Shown: positions 1-7,517 of the stretch, one piece after another
Layout of the letters: each line of letters opens with the position of its first letter
Numbering within the stretch: the first letter of the stretch is position 1
Virus record (IMG/VR): IMGVR_UViG_3300027848_000024
Location: 1 to 59,977 of that record
Strand: one strand, 5' to 3'
Source of the DNA: a virus
DNA: 59,977 nt
Made by a program: the position numbers and the translations under genes
The notes under the pieces: model-generated
The model's database searches: none
Told to the model about the DNA's origin: nothing
The model's input: the letters and a program-made list of their open reading frames with translations, nothing else

Positions 1-447
1 AAGACATGGCTGACCAACAGCAACACGATAGTTACTTCCCCGGTTTGGAACAAGTCCGAGGCGGAGAAGAAACTGCTACAACTGGCCGAACAGTTCCTTG
101 GGAAAGGTAAGGTAACCGAAACACCCATCGAAAACGCCATGGCTGTTGAGAAGCCAGATGACGAACTCCTGTTCGTTGAACTGTTTGGTGAGGAAGAAGA
201 CGAACATACGTGGTATGTGTTCTTGCACATACTTCTTCCCACTCCCGGAGCAAACTTCAAGTACCGGGTTACAGTGGAAGCGGAGACGTTTGATGTTTAC
301 ATGTGGGGTGAGCCTGTGGCCGACTTTGAGGATGCCAGAGGATGTTTGCTTGCATGGGCAACTGAAAACCTGCAAAACACGCAAAAGTTCCACAGACATG
401 CGGCTCGCTACGTCTATCGCTTGCTAGAGCCTACCGTTACCGAATGA
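1..447 (+). CDS. Hypothetical protein, 5' end outside window
   Basis: The reading frame is open from the first base, so this is the C-terminal part (148 residues visible) of a longer protein; an in-frame ATG at 139 exists, but the upstream codons read as normal coding sequence. No family recognised. The visible part is acidic and mixed alpha/beta, with stretches such as ELFGEEEDEHTWYVFLHI. A terminator follows 7 bases after the stop, so it ends its transcription unit. Confidence 0.7.
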   Translation, partial: KTWLTNSNTIVTSPVWNKSEAEKKLLQLAEQFLGKGKVTETPIENAMAVEKPDDELLFVELFGEEEDEHTWYVFLHILLPTPGANFKYRVTVEAETFDVYMWGEPVADFEDARGCLLAWATENLQNTQKFHRHAARYVYRLLEPTVTE

Positions 448-453
448 GAATTT

Positions 454-480
454 GGGTGGGGTGTAACAGCCCCGCCCTTT
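454..480 (+). terminator. Rho-independent terminator
   Basis: An 8-bp stem (454-461 with 470-477, one G-U pair) is followed by a short T run. It closes the unit of the partial first gene and lies directly upstream of a leader hairpin. Confidence 0.75.
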
Positions 481-518
481 AGACACTTTATCTTGTGTCA
501 CTGCAACTATTGGAGGAG
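478..518 (+). promoter_or_regulatory. Leader hairpin plus SD, copy 1
   Basis: TTTAG, then stem GACAC/GTGTC (482-486 with 495-499, 8-base loop), then ACTGCAACTATT and the strong ribosome site GGAGGAG at 512-518. One of eight copies of the same architecture in the first 8.2 kb. The stem bases differ between copies but pairing is kept. Confidence 0.6.
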
Positions 519-526
519 ATACTACA

Positions 527-817
527 ATGGAAAACTTGTTACATTCCAACAATGACAACATCATGTGCAGCATTGAGCGGGCCTACACCGCATGGAAGAG
601 CAGCCAGTATGGCTACCTTCCGTTCAACAAGCACTGCGCTTTCTGTTGGACGCAGACTACCAACACCGCAATCATTGTGTTTCACTGCGACCCGGAGCGC
701 AATGACGGTGACGGCTACCTTGCCATTCAGGTGCGCATGATTGCCCCGAACAATGTGTGGAGCGTCATTTCGGAAACCACGCACAAGTCCGCTAACTTGG
801 GTCTTGTGCTTAAGTAG
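527..817 (+). CDS. Hypothetical protein (96 aa)
   Basis: Starts at ATG 527, nine bases after GGAGGAG. No family recognised. The small soluble-looking protein has a CAFCW segment near residue 38 and no membrane segment. It is preceded by the conserved leader hairpin and followed after 18 bases by the next gene, so the two are probably co-transcribed. Function unknown. Confidence 0.75.
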   Translation: MENLLHSNNDNIMCSIERAYTAWKSSQYGYLPFNKHCAFCWTQTTNTAIIVFHCDPERNDGDGYLAIQVRMIAPNNVWSVISETTHKSANLGLVLK

Positions 818-835
818 AACAAGAAAGGGCACACA

Positions 836-1153
836 ATGTCCGCTTTCATCGAACGTACCACGGTTTCCCACTTCGTAGTTGTCCATTACAGCGCCCGAAC
901 GGGCGAAACTGTTTTCTGGCCCTGCCCTTGCCTTAACGCAGAGCCGGACAACGTCGGGCAGATGCTGGGAAATGCCTTTCGTATGCGTGTTAACCCGGAG
1001 AAACACCACTTTACTCCGGGCGTTCGCTACAAGGCAGATGTTACCACAAAAGACGAACAAATCGTCCGCGTGGAACTTGGCACCATAAAGGCATTATCCA
1101 TGGTGGCTGATAAAGAAATTGCGTTCGCCCTGCAAAGCGGGGTTGGCGCATGA
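836..1153 (+). CDS. Hypothetical protein (105 aa)
   Basis: ATG start at 836 with upstream purine-rich AAGAAAGGG as ribosome site. No recognisable domain; mostly beta-strand-like sequence with no signal peptide. It is the second gene of a two-gene unit that ends at the terminator at 1157. Confidence 0.75.
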   Translation: MSAFIERTTVSHFVVVHYSARTGETVFWPCPCLNAEPDNVGQMLGNAFRMRVNPEKHHFTPGVRYKADVTTKDEQIVRVELGTIKALSMVADKEIAFALQSGVGA

Positions 1154-1156
1154 TTT

Positions 1157-1185
1157 GGGAGGGGTACAATGGTGCCCCTCCCTTT
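1157..1185 (+). terminator. Rho-independent terminator
   Basis: GGGAGGGG (1157-1164) pairs perfectly with CCCCTCCC (1175-1182), followed by TTTATT. It ends the 527-1153 unit. Confidence 0.8.
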
Positions 1186-1218
1186 ATTACCTTTCTTTGG
1201 TACACTGCTACGGAGGGG
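1184..1218 (+). promoter_or_regulatory. Leader hairpin plus SD without an obvious gene, copy 2
   Basis: Stem TACC/GGTA (1188-1191 with 1199-1202, 7-base loop), then ACTGCTAC and GGAGGGG at 1212-1218. It matches the other leader copies, but the codon at the expected start spacing is ATA (1229) and that frame stops after 9 codons. Either the gene it served has decayed or it leads into the structured element at 1232-1308. Confidence 0.45.
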
Positions 1219-1231
1219 ACAACAACCATAC

Positions 1232-1308
1232 AAGCCGACGAGTGGCCCCTTGGTTGACTATGGTGGCGCTGGTCACTGTATGGTTAACTGAGGCTAGCCT
1301 GTCGGCTT
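1232..1308 (+). ncRNA. Possible small structured RNA element
   Basis: AAGCCGAC (1232-1239) pairs perfectly with GTCGGCTT (1301-1308). Inside, 1241-1247 pairs with 1271-1277 (7 bp, one G-U), and a short hairpin lies at 1291-1300. It is not a tRNA, since there is no T-arm or anticodon arm. It lies between a leader hairpin and the gene at 1337. Only pairing within one sequence supports it. Confidence 0.3.
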
Positions 1309-1336
1309 TAAATGGTCCTTACGCTAGGGGTTGGTT

Positions 1337-1780
1337 ATGGCTATACTTGATGCTGAGACTACCGACGTGGACTTTTACGTCACCTTTGCCGGTAAATTGT
1401 TCTTGTACAGCTTGGACGTAGAAATTGCTACGCAAGAACTTACACAGCATTGGTCCAGCACTACTTACCTTAAAAAGTTTCTTAGCACTTACGGGGTGTT
1501 CACAAATAAGAATGTAACTACCGTACACATATTGGAAAACAAGGTAATTCCCTGTGTTTGTTTGGGCAGCGTTACCGTATCGCCTAAGACCATGGATAAG
1601 GACGCGGTGTTGTCCTTTAACCTGTACCTTGGTAAGAAAGAGTTCTTTAATGATAGGTTTTACATTCTTACCATGGACGCCGGGGATGAACTGCCTACCT
1701 ACTGGAACGTACTCTCCCCCGGTGGTTATGAGCACTTTCGTACTTGGTTGTTTTCTATGCTAGAACAGAACATTACTTAG
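1337..1780 (+). CDS. Hypothetical protein (147 aa)
   Basis: ATG at 1337 is preferred over the upstream in-frame TTG at 1331 because AGGGG at 1326-1330 is correctly spaced for it. No family recognised; no membrane or signal segment. Its stop codon overlaps the stem of the leader hairpin that serves the next gene, and no terminator intervenes. Confidence 0.75.
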   Translation: MAILDAETTDVDFYVTFAGKLFLYSLDVEIATQELTQHWSSTTYLKKFLSTYGVFTNKNVTTVHILENKVIPCVCLGSVTVSPKTMDKDAVLSFNLYLGKKEFFNDRFYILTMDAGDELPTYWNVLSPGGYEHFRTWLFSMLEQNIT

Positions 1781-1811
1781 TCACTTTGTGACACTGCACT
1801 AACTGGAGGAG
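1776..1811 (+). promoter_or_regulatory. Leader hairpin plus SD, copy 3
   Basis: Stem GTCAC/GTGAC (1780-1784 with 1788-1792, loop TTT), then ACTGCACTAACT and GGAGGAG at 1805-1811. Nearly identical to the copy at 4817. It overlaps the stop codon of the previous gene. Confidence 0.65.
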
Positions 1812-1816
1812 TACCA

Positions 1817-2224
1817 ATGCCAACGAAAAAGAAAGCCGTGGATTTGGCTAATCTTTCGGATGGGGACCTCGTTGATGGCTTCCATGCAATGAAAGCGCGG
1901 GTTAAAGCGTTGACGTCGCAGGCGGAAGCCATGAAAGTCGAGATCACTAGGCGAATGAAGAAACCACCGACGGCGACAAGAGCACGGATGCTGAAGGGTA
2001 GCGCAATTAGTGCTACTTGGATGCAGGAACCGTGGAGATGGGTCGACCAGAAAAACCTGCGGGCCGATGCCGAGAAGAAAATTACCTTAAGGAAGTACCT
2101 TTTGGAAGGCACCCGTAACGTTATGATAACGGCCCCTTCTGGTGAGAACGCAAAAGACGTTCGCCAGAAACAATCAGAAATGCACAGCCCCAAGAAAGCG
2201 GCAAAGAAAAGACCGCGGTTGTAG
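1817..2224 (+). CDS. Hypothetical basic coiled-coil protein, ends in KKRPRL
   Basis: ATG at 1817, five bases after GGAGGAG. 135 residues, strongly basic. A helical, probably coiled-coil stretch spans residues 12-50, followed by a compact middle part and a Lys/Arg-rich tail. The last five residues are KRPRL, one of eleven RP(R/S/T)L motifs found in unrelated proteins of this window. The charge suggests nucleic-acid contact, but that is inference. Confidence 0.75.
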   Translation: MPTKKKAVDLANLSDGDLVDGFHAMKARVKALTSQAEAMKVEITRRMKKPPTATRARMLKGSAISATWMQEPWRWVDQKNLRADAEKKITLRKYLLEGTRNVMITAPSGENAKDVRQKQSEMHSPKKAAKKRPRL

Positions 2225-2228
2225 TACT

Positions 2229-2423
2229 ATGAAAACAATGTTTAAGTACGGATCGCGGTTCGTTGGGGGAATGGTTTTCTTTTGGTTCTTCGCCTTTGTG
2301 ATGCTGCCTGTCTTTGGCTCTTGTGCCTTTGACATGGAGCCGCCGCAAAGTTCGTTCCCAAACGAGGATCCTACCCCAAGAGCCGGTTCCGACGGACTTA
2401 TTGGTGGTTCTTACGCACCATGA
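2229..2423 (+). CDS. Small membrane protein or lipoprotein (64 aa)
   Basis: ATG at 2229, four bases after the previous stop. A hydrophobic stretch (residues about 11-30) is followed by FGSC, a poor but possible lipobox, and then a Pro/Ser-rich polar tail. Either a single-pass membrane protein or an exported lipoprotein. A terminator follows immediately. Confidence 0.65.
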   Translation: MKTMFKYGSRFVGGMVFFWFFAFVMLPVFGSCAFDMEPPQSSFPNEDPTPRAGSDGLIGGSYAP

Positions 2424-2427
2424 AGAT

Positions 2428-2460
2428 AGCAGGGGGCTCCGGCCCCCTGCTACTCTCTTT
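2428..2460 (+). terminator. Rho-independent terminator
   Basis: Perfect 10-bp stem (2428-2437 with 2442-2451) with loop TCCG, followed by a pyrimidine-rich run. It starts five bases after the stop of the 2229 gene. Confidence 0.85.
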
Positions 2461-2475
2461 TGTTGGCTGGTATTA

Positions 2476-2513
2476 TTTAGTCCATATTGGACAAAAACTG
2501 CAAACTGGAGGAG
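2476..2513 (+). promoter_or_regulatory. Leader hairpin plus SD, copy 4
   Basis: TTTAG, stem GTCCA/TGGAC (2480-2484 with 2488-2492, loop TAT), then AAAAACTGCAAACT and GGAGGAG at 2507-2513. The stem differs from copies 1 and 3 at both strands together. Confidence 0.65.
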
Positions 2514-2522
2514 TACTTAAAA

Positions 2523-3548
2523 ATGCATCCGAAAAGCACTGTTATTGCGCTGACGGCACTCATTGCAAACCGGGAGCCTGCCTTGCTGGTTGGCCCCCCG
2601 GGAGTGGGAAAGACTTCGTTGATCAAAATGGCGGCAGATGCTGCAGACTACGACCTGATCATCACCCACCCCGTTGTGTCGCAGCCGATCGACTTCCGCG
2701 GTATGCCGTCCACGATTAAGGACGGCGACGAATACCGCGCAGAGTTCCTGCCCATTGGGGCCTTGAGGGACATGTTGGCCGCTACTGAGCCGACCGTGTT
2801 CTTCCTGGATGATCTCGGGCAGGCGGCTCCGTCCACGCAGGCTGCATGTATGCAGCTTCTGTTGGAGCGGCGCTTGGACGAGTATGTGGTCCCTGACTGC
2901 GTTACGTTCATGGCCGCTACCAATGGCCGCAAGGACAAGGCGGGCGTTGGCGGGCTGCTTGAGCCTGTTAAGTCCCGTTTCACCACCATCTTCACGCTTG
3001 AGGTTAGCGTGCAGGAGTGGTGCGATTGGGCGATCGACGCGGGCTACGACGACATGGCGGCGTTCATCAAGTTTCGCCCCGCCCTGTTGTTTGACTTCCA
3101 GCCCACGGCCGATGTGGAAGTCAACTCCCCGGTGCCCCGCACCGTGGAAGCTGCGGCGCGTATCGCGCGGATGGATCTTCCTACCCACATCCGCAATGAG
3201 ATGATTCGTGGCGCGGCTGGTGACGGCTTTGCCGTGGAGTTCTGCCACTTCTTGGATATGGTGGCTAAGCTGCCTGATCCCAGGAAGGTGCTGGCAGACC
3301 CCATGAAGGTGCAGCTGGACGCCGACAATGTGTCCTACACCTATGCTCTGGTTACGGCGGTTTCTCGCGTCGTGGACAAGAACACGATCAGCAATTTCGT
3401 TAAGCTGATCGACCGGGACGAGATTGGCGTGGACTTTGGTACCATGGCCATGCGGATGATTGGCAGGCGGAACAACAAGCTCGTCGCCACTCGTGCGTTC
3501 TTGGATTGGGTGAATGAAAACAACGTGCGCCTGGATTGGGCGTCGTAA
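2523..3548 (+). CDS. MoxR-like AAA+ ATPase
   Basis: 341 residues from ATG 2523, chosen because GGAGGAG at 2507-2513 is correctly spaced; an upstream TTG at 2487 lies inside the leader. Walker A GPPGVGKT at residues 24-31 and Walker B FFLDDLGQ with D96/D97, followed by a sensor-type segment (AATNGR). The size and the KPVKSRF-type region fit the AAA_5/MoxR group. Such ATPases usually act as chaperones with a VWA partner, and the VWA protein lies two genes downstream (4863). Known phage examples lack an assigned function. Confidence 0.85.
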   Translation: MHPKSTVIALTALIANREPALLVGPPGVGKTSLIKMAADAADYDLIITHPVVSQPIDFRGMPSTIKDGDEYRAEFLPIGALRDMLAATEPTVFFLDDLGQAAPSTQAACMQLLLERRLDEYVVPDCVTFMAATNGRKDKAGVGGLLEPVKSRFTTIFTLEVSVQEWCDWAIDAGYDDMAAFIKFRPALLFDFQPTADVEVNSPVPRTVEAAARIARMDLPTHIRNEMIRGAAGDGFAVEFCHFLDMVAKLPDPRKVLADPMKVQLDADNVSYTYALVTAVSRVVDKNTISNFVKLIDRDEIGVDFGTMAMRMIGRRNNKLVATRAFLDWVNENNVRLDWAS

Positions 3549-3557
3549 CTGCCATTG

Positions 3558-3586
3558 GCGGGGGGCCTTCGGGCCTCCCGCTACTT
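3558..3586 (+). terminator. Terminator with UUCG tetraloop
   Basis: 10-bp stem (3558-3567 with 3572-3581, one G-U) closed by C-TTCG-G, the very stable UNCG tetraloop. The T run after it is short, so read-through is possible. Confidence 0.75.
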
Positions 3587-3625
3587 AGGTCATAATAATG
3601 TGACCACTGCGAACTATTGGAGGAG
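3584..3625 (+). promoter_or_regulatory. Leader hairpin plus SD, copy 5
   Basis: CTTAG, stem GGTCA/TGACC (3588-3592 with 3601-3605, 8-base loop), then ACTGCGAACTATT and GGAGGAG at 3619-3625. Another compensated stem sequence. Confidence 0.65.
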
Positions 3626-3631
3626 TACGTT

Positions 3632-4771
3632 ATGAATACCACTTCCCTCATTGAGGAAAATGCCGTCGTTGTGAAGCTTTTCATCGGCGGCTGGAAGGGC
3701 GAGAAGAATGACAAGGCGACGGCGTCCAAGGTTACCACGGACAGCCATGCCAAGCGTTCGGCTGGCCGGTTCATCAAGCGGCTGGTTGCTAACGAGCACC
3801 ATGCCACTTTCTACAAGATGGTGAGCCAGATTCGCACCTTCCACCTCGACGCCACGTTGCCGTGGCTCGACACGGGCTTGCGTCTTCTGCCCGTGGAGGC
3901 CATGGATAACTACAACAAGGAAATGGCCAGTATGCGCGTCAAAGCGATGAAGGCCGCAAAGCTGTTCGTGGCGGACTACACGGGCGTTCGTGAGAAGGCC
4001 CGGGAAGAGTTGGGACTTCTGTTCCGCGAGGAAGACTACCCCTCGTCGGAGCGGCTGGGTTCCCGTTTTGCGGTTGACGTGCGCTTTCTTCCCGTCCCCA
4101 ACCCTGCTACCGACTTCCGGTGCAAGGTGTCGGCGGAATCGCGCGATGCGTTGATCGCACAGGGAGAAGAAGCCATGCGCACGGTGGTGAAGAGTGTTGC
4201 CACCGACCTGTGGGAACGTGTCGTGGAAAACGCCGAGCTCCTCTTGGAGCGCGTCGAGGACCCCGACCGTTCTTTGCAGGAACGCCTTGTTGGTCGTGTG
4301 AAGGCCACCTTGGCGTCGATGGAGACCCTGAACGTTCTCAACGACACGGAACTCAACGACATGCTGAAGCAGTTCAAGGACGTGCTGAAGCCTGACATTG
4401 AGTCCATCCGCGGCGATACTGTGGTGCGCGGCGCTACCTTGAAGGGCTTGAAAGAGCTTTCCAAGACGGCGCGTTCCAAGGCCGGTATGCCTTCCCGTGA
4501 GAACGAGAAGAAGAAGGCCAACGTCGCCAAGGCCGACAAGAAGGCGGCGGCTGTGGAAAAGGTGGCGGCGCAGAAGGGTGCTGCTCCCAAGAAGAAGCCT
4601 GTGGTCAAGCTGGTCAAGCAGCCCCGTAAGAAGGGCAACCAGTCGCCTGTGTCGACCACGGGCGGTTCGGGTAGCAGTGTGGCGGACGAAACCGCCCCTG
4701 TCGACAGCTATGTGCCCGCCTCGGACGTTTCCGAGGCGGACATTGACCGTGGTGAGCAGGCTGCGTCGTAA
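3632..4771 (+). CDS. Hypothetical partner of the MoxR/VWA pair (DUF3150-like?)
   Basis: 379 residues from ATG 3632, six bases after GGAGGAG. The helical N-terminal two thirds end in a Lys/Ala-rich disordered tail (about residues 285-345) and a Ser/Asp-rich end. It sits between the MoxR-like ATPase and the VWA protein. From memory, phage MoxR/VWA sets often include a protein of this size annotated DUF3150; I cannot confirm membership. It is probably part of the same complex (inference from gene order). Confidence 0.7.
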   Translation: MNTTSLIEENAVVVKLFIGGWKGEKNDKATASKVTTDSHAKRSAGRFIKRLVANEHHATFYKMVSQIRTFHLDATLPWLDTGLRLLPVEAMDNYNKEMASMRVKAMKAAKLFVADYTGVREKAREELGLLFREEDYPSSERLGSRFAVDVRFLPVPNPATDFRCKVSAESRDALIAQGEEAMRTVVKSVATDLWERVVENAELLLERVEDPDRSLQERLVGRVKATLASMETLNVLNDTELNDMLKQFKDVLKPDIESIRGDTVVRGATLKGLKELSKTARSKAGMPSRENEKKKANVAKADKKAAAVEKVAAQKGAAPKKKPVVKLVKQPRKKGNQSPVSTTGGSGSSVADETAPVDSYVPASDVSEADIDRGEQAAS

Positions 4772-4789
4772 GTAGCTGGGTTTCCAGCG

Positions 4790-4819
4790 GGGTAGGGGCG
4801 AAAGCCCCTACCCTTTCTT
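4790..4819 (+). terminator. Rho-independent terminator
   Basis: Perfect 10-bp stem (4790-4799 with 4804-4813) with a GAAA tetraloop, followed by TTTCTT. Confidence 0.9.
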
Positions 4820-4853
4820 AGTCACTTTGTGACACTGCACTAACTTGGAGGAG
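4817..4853 (+). promoter_or_regulatory. Leader hairpin plus SD, copy 6
   Basis: CTTAG, stem GTCAC/GTGAC (4821-4825 with 4829-4833, loop TTT), then ACTGCACTAACTT and GGAGGAG at 4847-4853. It matches copy 3 over more than 30 bases. Confidence 0.65.
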
Positions 4854-4862
4854 ATTAAACAA

Positions 4863-6209
4863 ATGCACGAAGTAAATAAAGCCCGAGAGCAGGCCACGCT
4901 CGATGACCTGCGAAAGTGCCGTAGCTTCATGCTGCTTGCCCATCCTTTCTTTGGGCAGTTGGCCATGAATCTGCGGCTGAAGGTTGCCGAGGGAATTCAC
5001 CAGTGGATTATCCCCACGGCGGCTACGGACGGGGTGTACATCGTTGTTAACCCCGACTTTTGGGACAGCCTTTCCAAGCAGGAAAAGGTTTTCCTCGTGG
5101 CGCACCAGACCTTCCACTGTGCACTCGACCACATTGCCCGAACTGGAGAACGCGAGCCGGACAAGTGGAACGTCGCTTGTGACTACGTTATCAACCTTAT
5201 CTTGTCGAAACAGCGTTCGATGACCATGCCCCAAGGTGGCTTGCTGGATAGCAAGTACGAGGGCATGAACGCGGACACTGTCTACAAGATGTTGCCTGAC
5301 CCCCCGCCACCTGAACAGGGTAGCGGTGCAGAAGGGGACGACGAAGGTTCCGCCGACGAGGACGGACAAGGCCAAGGTGGACCCGGACAGCCCGGGAAAG
5401 GCAAGGGCAAGCCGTCCAACAAAGGTGGCTATGGAAAAGCCCTCGGGGACAACAAGGACATCCTTCCTGCGGGGTCGGTTGGCAAGCCAAGTGATACCAC
5501 CAACAACCACAGGGACGACGACGCGGGCCTTACTCCACAACAGTTGGGGGAAGTACTGCGGGACAAGTGGAAGGGCGCTCTTGCGGGCGCTTACCACGCG
5601 GCAAAGTCGGCTGGCGATGTACCTGCGGGCGTGGAAGAACTCATTAACGACTTCCTCCACCCGCGCATCGACTGGAAGGATATCCTTCGCCGGTTCTTTA
5701 CCGAGCAGGCAATGGATGACTACAATTGGATGTCCCCCGACAGGTACATGTTGAACCACGGCTTCTACTTGCCCACCCTCGACTCCGAGGGCAAGATGGG
5801 TGAAATGGCTGTGTTCGTTGATACCAGTGGCAGCATTGGGCCGGAAGAGCTCAAGGTGTTTGGTGGTATCATCAGCAACATCCTGGAAGAGGTGCGGCCT
5901 AGCACCTGCCATGTCTTCTACGGAGACACACAGTTGCAGAGGCACGATACCTTTGATGCGGACGAGTTGCCCATCACGCTCCACAAGGTTGGTGGCGGTG
6001 GAACGGCGTTCTCCAGTATTTTTCACAGCGTCGCGGAAATGCGGTTGGACATCCACTGTGCCATCTTCCTTACCGACCTGTATGTCCACGACTTCGGGCC
6101 GGAACCCAAGTACCCCGTCCTTTGGGCCAGCACTACGGACCAGGACAAGGTGCCTTGGGGGCAGGTGATGAAGGTTGACATGGATGACTTGCGGTCGCAA
6201 GGTTTTTAG
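4863..6209 (+). CDS. VWA protein with degenerate metallopeptidase-like domain (DUF2201-like)
   Basis: 448 residues from ATG 4863, nine bases after GGAGGAG. The N-terminal part resembles the putative metallopeptidase domain of DUF2201 proteins, but the HExxH motif reads HQTFH (residues 81-85), so the catalytic Glu is replaced by Gln. A Gly/Pro/Asp-rich linker spans about 145-230. The C-terminal VWA domain carries the MIDAS signature D320-T-S-G-S324. Family knowledge pairs this architecture with MoxR ATPases, and one is encoded at 2523. It is probably a metal-binding adaptor rather than an active protease (inference from the missing Glu). Confidence 0.85.
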   Translation: MHEVNKAREQATLDDLRKCRSFMLLAHPFFGQLAMNLRLKVAEGIHQWIIPTAATDGVYIVVNPDFWDSLSKQEKVFLVAHQTFHCALDHIARTGEREPDKWNVACDYVINLILSKQRSMTMPQGGLLDSKYEGMNADTVYKMLPDPPPPEQGSGAEGDDEGSADEDGQGQGGPGQPGKGKGKPSNKGGYGKALGDNKDILPAGSVGKPSDTTNNHRDDDAGLTPQQLGEVLRDKWKGALAGAYHAAKSAGDVPAGVEELINDFLHPRIDWKDILRRFFTEQAMDDYNWMSPDRYMLNHGFYLPTLDSEGKMGEMAVFVDTSGSIGPEELKVFGGIISNILEEVRPSTCHVFYGDTQLQRHDTFDADELPITLHKVGGGGTAFSSIFHSVAEMRLDIHCAIFLTDLYVHDFGPEPKYPVLWASTTDQDKVPWGQVMKVDMDDLRSQGF

Positions 6210-6225
6210 GCGACCCGCGCTTAGG

Positions 6226-6254
6226 GGGAGGGGTTAGCGCCCCTCCCTTCTTTT
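6226..6254 (+). terminator. Rho-independent terminator
   Basis: GGGAGGGG (6226-6233) pairs with CCCCTCCC (6240-6247), followed by TTCTTTT. It ends the MoxR/VWA block. Confidence 0.85.
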
Positions 6255-6280
6255 AGTAATAAAAACTACTATTGGAGGAG
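6251..6280 (+). promoter_or_regulatory. Leader hairpin plus SD, short variant, copy 7
   Basis: TTTTAG, weak stem TAGT/ACTA (6254-6257 with 6265-6268), then CTATT and GGAGGAG at 6274-6280. It lacks the ACTGC element of the other copies. Confidence 0.5.
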
Positions 6281-6283
6281 ATA

Positions 6284-6592
6284 ATGCCTAGTAAGCAGCC
6301 CGCGTCCTACACCACCATGTTTGCGCGACACAACCAAAAGCCATCCTACGAGTACACTTGGAGTGTATCCAAAGACTCTCTTAATCAAGGGAAGCTGTCC
6401 ATTACCGAGCAGTACCTTAGTAGAAGTCTTTTCTATGGCAAAGCAGCACCAGCGTCTCTATCCATCCCCTTGGATAAAGAAAGCTGTGCATCTTTGATGC
6501 AGGACCTTCAAAACCTGTATGGCATGCTCCCCGATACGCATATGACCACACCTTCCAATAAACCCCCGTTGCCCTCCGCAAGGAACGAGTAA
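6284..6592 (+). CDS. Hypothetical protein (102 aa)
   Basis: ATG 6284 follows GGAGGAG by only three bases; the in-frame TTG at 6272 is inside the ribosome site and is rejected. No family recognised. Polar, Ser/Pro-rich at both ends, with a short amphipathic helix around residues 70-82. Its stop is four bases before the next ATG, so the two genes are probably co-translated. Confidence 0.7.
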   Translation: MPSKQPASYTTMFARHNQKPSYEYTWSVSKDSLNQGKLSITEQYLSRSLFYGKAAPASLSIPLDKESCASLMQDLQNLYGMLPDTHMTTPSNKPPLPSARNE

Positions 6593-6596
6593 CAGC

Positions 6597-7445
6597 ATGT
6601 TTGAGCAACTTACGCGCGGGGTCTCTTACCAACCAAGTGTGAGCGCTGTCTACAAAGGCTTTCTATACAGAGGAATGATGTTTAACCTAGTTCCGCATCT
6701 TTCCGACGTTGAAAAATACACCTCGCCTACTGAGTCGCCAAAAAAATATCAGCTAAACGCGTTCCACCTACTATTGCAGCGCGACGGAGAAGTCCTAACA
6801 GAAAAGAAGTTTCTAAAAAAATTCTTAATGAGAAAAGAAGAGAAAACTTTCCAAGTAAGAAAAAGAGCTTTGCCTGTATCAAGTCCCTCTACAATCGGGG
6901 CCACTGCCTCTCCGCCTGTTTTGGTAAGACTTCTTGCTTTTGCCTGTCAAGTGCGCGTTACTGTGGAACACGATGAAACTTTCCGAGGGTTTGTTACCAA
7001 GCCCATTCAAAAAGAATTGATTGTGCAACACGGAGAATACCCGCGTATTCCTTTACTACATCACGCCGGTAGGAAGGCAGGTAAGGAAACAGACTTAACC
7101 CCGCAGGAAATTGATAATTTGTTTTTCTTTGAAACGGGGCAACCGTTGTTCGGTACGTTTTCCCAAAGAAAACAATCGAATAGGTTCCTTGAAACGCAAG
7201 AAGAGGACTGCTGCACAATAGAAGGGCACGCATACCACCTGTGCTCTTTTAGTGGTATTTCATACCTACACGGGAAACGTACGCCAAGCGAGTCGGTAGA
7301 ACCGCAAGGGAACACCCTCTCCGAGAAACTATTGGAAGTGAGCAAGTGGCTTTCGACGTCCTCGTTGTTTGGTTTGAACTATTCCCATGACTTGTTGGAA
7401 AATCTTAATCAAGCTGCGAAAGAAGCATTAAGCCATTCGATATAG
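6597..7445 (+). CDS. Hypothetical protein (282 aa)
   Basis: ATG 6597 with AAGGAA upstream. No domain recognised. The protein is basic in the first half (KKFLKKFLMRKEEK) and has His/Cys clusters at about residues 158-160 and 207-218 that might bind metal, but they match no known finger. No signal peptide or membrane span. Confidence 0.7.
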   Translation: MFEQLTRGVSYQPSVSAVYKGFLYRGMMFNLVPHLSDVEKYTSPTESPKKYQLNAFHLLLQRDGEVLTEKKFLKKFLMRKEEKTFQVRKRALPVSSPSTIGATASPPVLVRLLAFACQVRVTVEHDETFRGFVTKPIQKELIVQHGEYPRIPLLHHAGRKAGKETDLTPQEIDNLFFFETGQPLFGTFSQRKQSNRFLETQEEDCCTIEGHAYHLCSFSGISYLHGKRTPSESVEPQGNTLSEKLLEVSKWLSTSSLFGLNYSHDLLENLNQAAKEALSHSI

Positions 7446-7517
7446 CTACCGGGGAATCCCTTTGTATATATAGAATCTGAAAAGGTCTGATCGATAAAAA
7501 AACTAGAGGAGAAACTA

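Noticed and set aside
1232-1308. tRNA-like length and acceptor-like stem
   Set aside because: No T-arm consensus, no anticodon arm and no CCA; kept only as a possible structured element.
4818-6200. Long minus-strand open frame (460 codons) opposite the VWA gene
   Set aside because: It mirrors the coding frame on the plus strand, has no ribosome site, and the plus-strand protein has clear motifs.
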